From Bacteroidales bacterium GP3 (GTDB lineage: Bacteria > Bacteroidota > Bacteroidia > Bacteroidales > Muribaculaceae), in NCBI GenBank assembly GCA_001701075.1, contig DAAK01000162.1, positions 1 to 5,844 on the forward strand: DNA of 5,844 nt. Direction: 5' to 3'. The notes under the pieces are model-generated. The model was not told the DNA's origin and searched no databases. It was given only the letters and a program-made list of their open reading frames with translations. Numbering within the stretch: position 1 is the first letter of the stretch; each line of letters opens with the position of its first letter. Below are positions 1-5,844 of this stretch, piece by piece. The translations under genes were made by a program, and so were the position numbers.

Positions 1-19
1 TGAATAACTATTTTCTTAT

Positions 20-1153
20 ATGAAGACAATTTTAAAAATGATAGGAGGACTCCTCCTTGGCGGACTCATAGGATTAGTGATAGGAGGCCTTATCGTGGTC
101 TTGTTTACTGATACCACGTGGACAGAATATTTACAAAAATATTATACGATCGACATTTCAGAAGGGGTAGCTGTTTTTCTCGTGGCGATTGCATCGCTCA
201 TAGTTTCACTCGCTATCATAGTACCGATTCATGAACTTGGCCATCTTATTTGTGGTCTGTTGTGTGGATATAAATTTGTAAGCTTCCGCATTTTCAACTA
301 CACCTTCATAAAAGAAGATGGCAAGATCCGAATAAAGAAATTTGCAGTCGCAGGCACTGGAGGTCAATGTCTTCTTACTCCTCCCGACCTTCCAATTGAG
401 CAGATTCCGACCGGATGGTACAACTTCGGAGGAGTCTTGGCAAATATTATCCTTCTCTTGATAGTTCTCCCCTTTTTCTTCTTGGATCTTAATCCATTCG
501 TTGCAGAAGCTCTCGGCATTTTTGTATGTACCGATGTCATTATGATTCTTCTTAATGGCATACCAATGAAAGCAAATGGAGTTGGAAATGACGGATACAA
601 TATGAAGCTTCTGAAGAATAATCTTTTAAGCAAACAGGGAATCGTCAATCAACTTCGTGCAAATGCACTTATCCAGAATGGAGTGCGTCCCAAAGATATG
701 CCGGAAGATCTTTTCTTTAATCCTCAAAATATCAACTACAAGAATGCACTTGAAGTTTCTATACCGTTGATGTATGCCTCAAGACTCATTGACCGTATGG
801 AATATGAAGAAGCCTTGACAGAAATGGAAGCACTTTATGCCCACAAAGATGAGATTATGCCTCTTTATGTGAAGGAAATTGCCTGTGAACTCGCCTTCCT
901 CCATCTTCGCACCGGAAATGTAGAAAAAGCTGAAAAACTTCTTGATAAAGACCTCCGAAAATACATCAACACATACCGGAAGATGATGTCATCTAAAGAG
1001 CGTATTCTTGTAGCGATGGCTCTTTATCTCGATAAAGATGAAGCGAAGGCCCGGAATCTCTATGAGCAATTCAATGCCAGAAAAAATGAATATCTACTTC
1101 AAGGTGAAGTCAAAAGCGATCTTGCACTCATCGAAGATATGTTGGCTATTTGA
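20..1153 (+). CDS. M50-family (site-2-protease-like) membrane zinc metallopeptidase
   Basis: Probable intramembrane or membrane-embedded zinc protease of 377 aa; its substrate is unknown. A glycine-rich hydrophobic segment (about residues 7-30) is followed by a second one (49-70) that runs straight into HELGH (H71, E72, H75), the zinc-binding and catalytic motif. A GTGGQCLLTPP stretch (112-122) precedes two more hydrophobic segments (about 137-157 and 160-182). The second ends in N179-x-x-P182, followed by N190-D191-G192; D191 is the likely third zinc ligand, as in the N-P-DG motif of M50 enzymes. No PDZ domain is apparent. Residues about 244-375 look soluble and helical, with TPR-like A/L/Y spacing (for example EEALTEMEALYAHKDE and VEKAEKLLDKDL), which may serve protein binding. 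The ATG at 20 was chosen because it is the first in frame; the ATG at 38 is an alternative costing six residues. No Shine-Dalgarno sequence is visible, as is usual in Bacteroidota. The family call is firm; the physiological role is not known. Confidence 0.85.
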   Translation: MKTILKMIGGLLLGGLIGLVIGGLIVVLFTDTTWTEYLQKYYTIDISEGVAVFLVAIASLIVSLAIIVPIHELGHLICGLLCGYKFVSFRIFNYTFIKEDGKIRIKKFAVAGTGGQCLLTPPDLPIEQIPTGWYNFGGVLANIILLLIVLPFFFLDLNPFVAEALGIFVCTDVIMILLNGIPMKANGVGNDGYNMKLLKNNLLSKQGIVNQLRANALIQNGVRPKDMPEDLFFNPQNINYKNALEVSIPLMYASRLIDRMEYEEALTEMEALYAHKDEIMPLYVKEIACELAFLHLRTGNVEKAEKLLDKDLRKYINTYRKMMSSKERILVAMALYLDKDEAKARNLYEQFNARKNEYLLQGEVKSDLALIEDMLAI

Positions 1154-1225
1154 TAAAGTTTCATTCATTTTTTAATGCTCCATTATGATTTGAATTTCTT
1201 ACAATGTAAAAAATTACTAATAACG

Positions 1226-2638
1226 ATGAGATTTATCAAAAATAATATAGTAATAATATCTTTAGCCATATTATTCCTGACATTGTCAGGATGTCGGAAA
1301 AAGAAGGTGCATGAGATTGACCTTGATGGGATGCATATAGAGCTTCCAGATACACTTCGTGTCGGAATGCTCAACTCTCCTACAACATACTTCGATTATA
1401 GAGGTACTCCAATGGGATATGACTACGAACTTATGTCTCGTTTCACCAAATTTTATGGGCTGGAATTCAAAGTAGTTGTGGGAGGAACCATATCAGAAAT
1501 GATAGATTGGCTTGATGAAGGTAAAATAGATATTATTGCAAGTCCAGTTCCTGTCACTGCAGAATTTCAAGACCGAGCTCTTTTATGTGGGCCCCGCAAT
1601 GTCAGTAGCCAAGTACTTGTACAGAAAACTGATTCTCCAAATGATTCCATAGTAAAAGACGTGACAGATCTTATCGGTCGCGAAGTCGATGTCCAGGAAG
1701 ACTCTAAATATTTCTATAGAATGCAAAATCTCAACGAGGAGATAGGTGGTGGCATTCTGATAAAACCGCTCTCCAAAGACACTATTAGCGACGATGATTT
1801 GCTAAGCATGGTATGGAAAGGTGAGATTCCAATGACTGTAGTGGATTCGGATGTAGCTGAGGCTGCCCTCTCCTACTATCCCGGGCTTGACATCTCGGTA
1901 AAGGTAAGTCTTGATCAATATTCTCGTTGGGCTGTAGATCTCAATTCCCAAGGCGTTGCAAAAGTTCTTGACCGCTGGTTTGCTGACGAGAAGAATAATA
2001 TCTCAGAAATATACAGTAAATATTATCGGCTTTCAAAGTTGGAATTCTTCGAATCACTACCTGATGGTTTTGAGGATATCCGCACCATGACTTTTGCTAA
2101 TGGCCAGATTTCTCCTTACGACAACATTTTCAAGGCTGCAGGGGAAAAATCCGGCATAGACTGGCGACTTATTGCTGCCATAGCCTATGTGGAATCACAC
2201 TTCAAGGCTGATGTCAAAAGTTGGGCCGGAGCTTTGGGTATTATGCAGGTAATGCCTCGAACCGCCAGATCACAAGGTTACAGTCCGGATGAAATGATGA
2301 ATCCATCTAAGTGTGTAGATGTGGCTGTAAAGACGCTCTCAGAGCTTGATGCAATGTTTGCCAAGAAGGTAAAGGATCCCGCAGAAAGGGAGAATTTCAT
2401 ACTCGCTTCCTACAATTCGGGTCCTGGGCATATTCTTGACGCCATTGCACTTGCACAGAAATATGGACTTAACTCTGAAAAATGGGACGACAATGTAGAA
2501 ACAGCAGCGATTATGAAGTCAAAACCAGCCTATTACAGAGATCCTGTAGTAAAAAACGGATATTTCCGAGGGAAAGAGACTGTCAATTTCGTGCAAAAAG
2601 TGCAATCCGTCTACAACTACTTCAAAGACCGCACATAA
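1226..2638 (+). CDS. mltF: MltF-like lipoprotein: solute-binding domain plus lytic transglycosylase
   Basis: Predicted membrane-anchored lytic murein transglycosylase of 470 aa, which would cleave the MurNAc-GlcNAc bond of peptidoglycan in the periplasm. The N-terminus is a lipoprotein signal: basic start, hydrophobic core, and lipobox LSGC with the lipidated cysteine at C23. Residues about 42-268 resemble family 3 ABC solute-binding domains (RVGMLNSPTTYFDYRG, then GYDYELMSRF at 64-73 and DEGKIDIIASPVPVT at 97-111). Residues about 292-468 form the SLT domain: YVESH with catalytic E323, GALGIMQVMPRTA at 335-347, ASYNSGPGHI at 394-403, and a C-terminal YYRDP...VNFVQKV segment. This order matches MltF; the protein is somewhat shorter than the E. 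coli enzyme. An ATG at 1175 is in frame, but starting there puts 17 extra residues, including charged ones, before the signal peptide, so 1226 is preferred. It lies 72 bp after the M50 gene and may be cotranscribed. The orthology to mltF rests on architecture only. Confidence 0.88.
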   Translation: MRFIKNNIVIISLAILFLTLSGCRKKKVHEIDLDGMHIELPDTLRVGMLNSPTTYFDYRGTPMGYDYELMSRFTKFYGLEFKVVVGGTISEMIDWLDEGKIDIIASPVPVTAEFQDRALLCGPRNVSSQVLVQKTDSPNDSIVKDVTDLIGREVDVQEDSKYFYRMQNLNEEIGGGILIKPLSKDTISDDDLLSMVWKGEIPMTVVDSDVAEAALSYYPGLDISVKVSLDQYSRWAVDLNSQGVAKVLDRWFADEKNNISEIYSKYYRLSKLEFFESLPDGFEDIRTMTFANGQISPYDNIFKAAGEKSGIDWRLIAAIAYVESHFKADVKSWAGALGIMQVMPRTARSQGYSPDEMMNPSKCVDVAVKTLSELDAMFAKKVKDPAERENFILASYNSGPGHILDAIALAQKYGLNSEKWDDNVETAAIMKSKPAYYRDPVVKNGYFRGKETVNFVQKVQSVYNYFKDRT

Positions 2639-2652
2639 AATACCAATTTTTT

Positions 2653-2684
2653 TTTGTATGGTTATCAAATCTTTATTAACTTTG
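2653..2684 (+). promoter_or_regulatory. Bacteroidota-type promoter for the GH51/GH43 gene
   Basis: TTTG at 2653-2656 and TAACTTTG at 2677-2684 are separated by 20 bp, which fits the established Bacteroides primary sigma-factor consensus (TTTG at -33, 19-21 bp, TAnnTTTG at -7). The -33 element sits at the end of a run of nine T. Transcription should start at about 2689-2692, leaving a leader of roughly 40 nt before the ATG at 2729. This makes the glycosidase gene a transcription unit independent of the MltF-like gene. Confidence 0.8.
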
Positions 2685-2694
2685 CAAAAAGAAT

Positions 2695-2715
2695 CCTAAC
2701 ATTTATAACCTAACA
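2695..2715 (+). repeat. Short direct repeat CCTAACA in the leader
   Basis: CCTAACA occurs at 2695-2701 and again at 2709-2715, a 14 bp period, between the predicted transcription start and the start codon. It may be chance in A/T-rich sequence or a small leader element; no function is assigned. The rest of the 2639-2728 gap holds only the promoter. Confidence 0.4.
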
Positions 2716-2728
2716 ATATACCAAAGAT

Positions 2729-5700
2729 ATGCGACGCAAATTATCGACATCGCTTTATGCGGCATTTCTTGCCGCTTCAGTGGTATTTGGAGCCTCAGCT
2801 CAAGTGACCCTAAATTTCGATGCTGCAAAACGTGGGCCAATGATCAGTCCATTGCAGTATGGTATTTTCTACGAAGAAATTAATAATGCTGGAGACGGCG
2901 GACTATATGCTGAACTTATCCGTAACAGATGTTTTGAGGATGCCTCGACACCGGATTATTGGTCGGCTATAGGAAACGCTTCCATATCTATCACGCGGAC
3001 TGGCTTGATGAACGAAAACCGTCATGCTGCTCTCAACATCAAACTAAATGGAGCTAATGAAGGAATTTCCAACGCTGGATATTGGGGCATACCTTGCCGT
3101 GGCGGAGATACATTTAAACTCACCGTATGGCTCAAAAGCGATAATAGATATGAGGGCACGGTTACAGCTTCTCTTTGTGAAGATTCAAATTCAGTTGCTT
3201 CAGGATATGCAGAAGTGAATCTTAATGATAAATGGCAGAAAATCACTATTCCTGTTGCAGCCGCAGAAACTGCACAGTATTCCGGAAACTGCAAGTTCAA
3301 TCTTACTTTCAGCAATGCCGGAGCCGTGACAGTAGGCATGGTGAGCCTATTTCCTAAGACATACATGGATAGGGAAAATGGTTGCAGGATCGACCTTGCC
3401 CAAATGCTGGAAGGCCTCAAACCGAAATTTGTACGTTTCCCAGGAGGTTGCTACATCGAAGGAGATGGCACCCTCGAAGGTCAACGCCGTTTTGAATGGA
3501 AGAAGACAATTGGCCCGATAGAGGAACGACCTGGACATTTTAATGCCAACTGGGGCTATCAATCTACTGATGGATTGGGATTTCACGAATTCCTTCAGCT
3601 TACCGAAGACCTCGGAGCGGAACCTCTATTTGTAGTCAATATCGGTATAGGCCATGGTTGGATTAAAGACTACACAGACATCGATGAATATATACAGGAG
3701 GCTCTCGATGCTTTGGAATATTGCAACGGCGACATCAATACCTATTGGGGAGCAAAGCGTGCAGAAAACGGGCATCCAGAACCATTTAATATGCGTCTGC
3801 TCGAAATTGGCAACGAAAACTATAATTTCGATGATGACCGCAGTGACCATTATCCAGAACGCTACAAGGCTTTTTACGATGCAATCAAGGCCAAGTATCC
3901 AGAGGTGACACTAATAGGAAATGTCGAGGCTTGGGGGACGGATGATCCATCATGGCGCAATTCATTCCCAGTTGAAATGGTAGATGAACATTACTACCGC
4001 TCTCCAAAATGGTTTGAATCACGCTACAACAAATATGATTCTTATGACAGAAGTGGTCCGAAGGTATATGTAGGAGAATACGCAGTCACAGACGGATATG
4101 GCAAAAATGGTCATCTCGGTGCCGCTCTTGGAGAAGCAGTATACATGCAGGGACTCGAAAATAATTCCGACATTTGCGTCATGGCTTCCTACGCTCCAAT
4201 ATTCTATCATGAAGAGCGAGAAGGCGGATGGCTTCCTGACATGATACGCTTCAACCATGAAGCAAGCTTTGGCACTCCCTCTTACTATGTGCAGCAACTT
4301 ATGCCTCAATATCTTGGGAAACAGAATGTAAAATGGTCGGAATACGGAAATACTGTCAATGGAGGTGAGAACAAAATTGGAGTCTCTTCGTGGTCAACTA
4401 CGGTAGCCTACGACAATATCCGAGTAACCGATATCGATGGGAATATATTGATTGATGAAGACTTCTCAAATAATTCCGACAATTGGGATCTCCCCTCTTC
4501 CAACTGGAGCATAAGCAACGGCCAACTTTGCCAGAACAGCGGTTCGGAACAAGGCCGCATAGCATATTGTAACACTGTTCTCCCCAACAATTATGTGCTT
4601 GAACTGGATGCAGTGAAAAAATCCGGAGCTGAAGGATTCCTCGTGGCAGTAAACCTTGCAGATCGCGACAACTATATTTGGTGGAATATAGGAGGCTGGA
4701 ACAACGGACAACATGGTCTTCAAGTATCCACAAAAGGAGCAAAGTCTGACTACGACCTTAAATCTGGCAACATCGAAACCGGAAGAACCTACAAGATACG
4801 AATGGAAGTTGAGGGTACAAGAATCAAATGCTATCTTGATGGAGATCTTATACATGACGTAACTCTACCGGCAGACAGAAAGGTATACGTTTCATCATCT
4901 ATTAATGATGAATCTGGGGTGATGTTCGTAAAACTCGTCAATACACATAATGAGGCTGTTCCAGTTCACCTTAATTTCGCAAATGCAAAAGCAACACGAA
5001 TGTCAGTTACAGAATTGGGATCCTCTTCAAATTCTGCAACCGACGAAAACACGATGGCTAATCCATATAATGTATACCCGGTTGATTTGGACTGTGCATC
5101 ACCTGTTGACAATTCTTTGGATTTTGAGGTCAGACCCAACAGCCTGGCTATTCTGTCAATTTCTCTTGATGACATCAACTACTCACCGGCTACAGGACTT
5201 ACTGCAACCGATGCCCAAATCCAGACCCTAAAGTATGAACTTACATCCATTTCAAAAAAACTTGGATGGCTTCATCAATCTACTTCTCTTCCTGTAATGA
5301 CATCTTCCGGCACTCAACTTGAATGGAGAATAGGAGACGGATCAACTGGAATCACAATCAATTCCAACCGACATTCAGCCCAATTAGAAATAGTCGCTCC
5401 AAACACATCTGACAAGATCGTTGATGCAGGAAATATATTTGCTACTGCTACCTTCAGTGATGGGGCAATTGGCGAAATATCACTACCGGTTAGGCTTGCT
5501 GAAGCAGATGACTGGTATGGATATCTGTATACCTATATGAATTCAGGTAAAGAAGTCACCAATATGGCTCTCGGCGATAAGGAAGGTCTTGGCAAGAGAT
5601 TCGAGCAACTCCTTGATGGAGAGGAAATATTCAATACTGCAGAACTTGCCGGAATAGAAGGTGGCACACGCGATGCATATCTCGGACGTGGTGAAGGATC

Positions 5701-5844
5701 ACAAGAATACCTGATGGTGACCACCGACATGTGCAACGCCAAGAGTGGCATCTGGAACAATTATGGAATGGACCTTCTTCGTAGCAACGATCTCGTGCAT
5801 TGGGAAAGCACAGTATTTGACTTCAGAAAGGGCAAATCTATCTT
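2729..5844 (+). CDS. Secreted multidomain GH51 alpha-L-arabinofuranosidase with GH43 module (3' partial)
   Basis: Open from the ATG at 2729 to the window edge (1038 codons, no stop), so the C-terminus is missing. Likely releases L-arabinofuranose from plant arabinan or arabinoxylan, in the periplasm or outside the cell. Residues 1-24 form a Sec signal peptide ending ASA before Q25, with no lipobox. GH51 starts with ISPLQYGIFYEEIN (39-52) and GGLYAELIRNRCFE (57-70). A CBM4-like sandwich (about 75-209) follows, then FVRFPGG (234-240), the acid/base E363 in EIGNEN, and the nucleophile E450 in VYVGEYA. A concanavalin/CBM-like sandwich (about 551-712, with DEDF at 576-579) interrupts the GH51 C-terminal beta domain, which resumes at about 717-813. 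After a linker comes an Ig-like domain (about 854-927), then the start of a five-bladed GH43 propeller from about 930, with YGYLYTYMN, RDAYL (D982 as presumed catalytic base) and YLMVTTDM. It has its own promoter and no Shine-Dalgarno sequence; the start is supported by the signal peptide. GH51 is firm, GH43 likely; substrate is inferred. Confidence 0.92.
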   Translation, partial: MRRKLSTSLYAAFLAASVVFGASAQVTLNFDAAKRGPMISPLQYGIFYEEINNAGDGGLYAELIRNRCFEDASTPDYWSAIGNASISITRTGLMNENRHAALNIKLNGANEGISNAGYWGIPCRGGDTFKLTVWLKSDNRYEGTVTASLCEDSNSVASGYAEVNLNDKWQKITIPVAAAETAQYSGNCKFNLTFSNAGAVTVGMVSLFPKTYMDRENGCRIDLAQMLEGLKPKFVRFPGGCYIEGDGTLEGQRRFEWKKTIGPIEERPGHFNANWGYQSTDGLGFHEFLQLTEDLGAEPLFVVNIGIGHGWIKDYTDIDEYIQEALDALEYCNGDINTYWGAKRAENGHPEPFNMRLLEIGNENYNFDDDRSDHYPERYKAFYDAIKAKYPEVTLIGNVEAWGTDDPSWRNSFPVEMVDEHYYRSPKWFESRYNKYDSYDRSGPKVYVGEYAVTDGYGKNGHLGAALGEAVYMQGLENNSDICVMASYAPIFYHEEREGGWLPDMIRFNHEASFGTPSYYVQQLMPQYLGKQNVKWSEYGNTVNGGENKIGVSSWSTTVAYDNIRVTDIDGNILIDEDFSNNSDNWDLPSSNWSISNGQLCQNSGSEQGRIAYCNTVLPNNYVLELDAVKKSGAEGFLVAVNLADRDNYIWWNIGGWNNGQHGLQVSTKGAKSDYDLKSGNIETGRTYKIRMEVEGTRIKCYLDGDLIHDVTLPADRKVYVSSSINDESGVMFVKLVNTHNEAVPVHLNFANAKATRMSVTELGSSSNSATDENTMANPYNVYPVDLDCASPVDNSLDFEVRPNSLAILSISLDDINYSPATGLTATDAQIQTLKYELTSISKKLGWLHQSTSLPVMTSSGTQLEWRIGDGSTGITINSNRHSAQLEIVAPNTSDKIVDAGNIFATATFSDGAIGEISLPVRLAEADDWYGYLYTYMNSGKEVTNMALGDKEGLGKRFEQLLDGEEIFNTAELAGIEGGTRDAYLGRGEGSQEYLMVTTDMCNAKSGIWNNYGMDLLRSNDLVHWESTVFDFRKGKSI

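Noticed and set aside
1..19. TGA at 1-3 as the stop codon of an upstream gene
   Set aside because: Nothing of the upstream sequence is present, so the frame and gene cannot be judged.
364..648. Minus-strand open frame inside the M50 gene
   Set aside because: The translation is basic and unrecognisable, and it is fully antisense to the conserved membrane-protease coding sequence.
1184..1192. Possible -7 element TATGATTTG before the transglycosylase gene
   Set aside because: It has three bases rather than two between TA and TTTG, and no TTTG at the right distance upstream (the nearest, 1149-1152, is 31 bp away). Too weak to call.
2647..2655. T9 run after the transglycosylase stop as an intrinsic terminator
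   Set aside because: No stem-loop precedes the T run; it is better explained as part of the A/T-rich promoter region of the next gene.
2482..2679. Plus-strand open frame overlapping the end of the transglycosylase gene
   Set aside because: It is out of frame with the conserved SLT C-terminus and runs through the promoter region; no domain or signal is visible.
3022..5231. Several open frames within the glycosidase gene in other frames (for example minus strand 3022-3420, 4398-4742, 4466-4855; plus strand 3654-3908, 4950-5231)
   Set aside because: All lie inside a long frame with clear GH51 motifs, have low-complexity or unrecognisable translations, and lack promoters or recognisable domains. 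They are shadows of the real gene.

Overview
The window looks like a chromosomal segment from a member of the Bacteroidota, most likely a gut-type Bacteroidales. The support is a near-consensus Bacteroidota sigma-ABfr promoter (TTTG, 20 bp, TAACTTTG) before the last gene, A/T-rich leaders without Shine-Dalgarno sequences, moderate GC, and a large secreted multidomain glycoside hydrolase of the kind these bacteria use on plant polysaccharides. All three genes lie on the + strand, and the sequence is almost fully coding.

Region 1 (20-1153) encodes a polytopic membrane protein of 377 aa. It has an HELGH zinc-protease motif and a downstream NDG motif, typical of site-2-protease-like M50 metallopeptidases, followed by a soluble helical C-terminal half. 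Region 2 (1226-2638) encodes a lipoprotein with a periplasmic solute-binding-like domain followed by a lytic transglycosylase (SLT) domain, the MltF architecture. The lipobox argues for the start at 1226 rather than the in-frame ATG at 1175. The two genes are 72 bp apart and may share a transcript, but nothing in the sequence links their functions.

Region 3 (2729 to the window end) is a separate transcription unit with its own promoter. It encodes a secreted enzyme of at least 1038 aa that continues past the window. It carries a signal peptide, a GH51 alpha-L-arabinofuranosidase module with both catalytic glutamates visible, a lectin/CBM-like sandwich inserted in the GH51 C-terminal domain, an Ig-like domain, and the beginning of a GH43 module. 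It is therefore probably a two-catalytic-centre enzyme acting on arabinose-containing plant polysaccharides (arabinan or arabinoxylan). No SusC/SusD pair or regulator is in the window, so membership in a polysaccharide utilization locus cannot be decided here.

I saw no tRNA, rRNA, CRISPR array, insertion sequence, convincing terminator or riboswitch. I did not find a convincing new biological system. The most notable items are the domain architecture of the third gene and the M50-like membrane protease.
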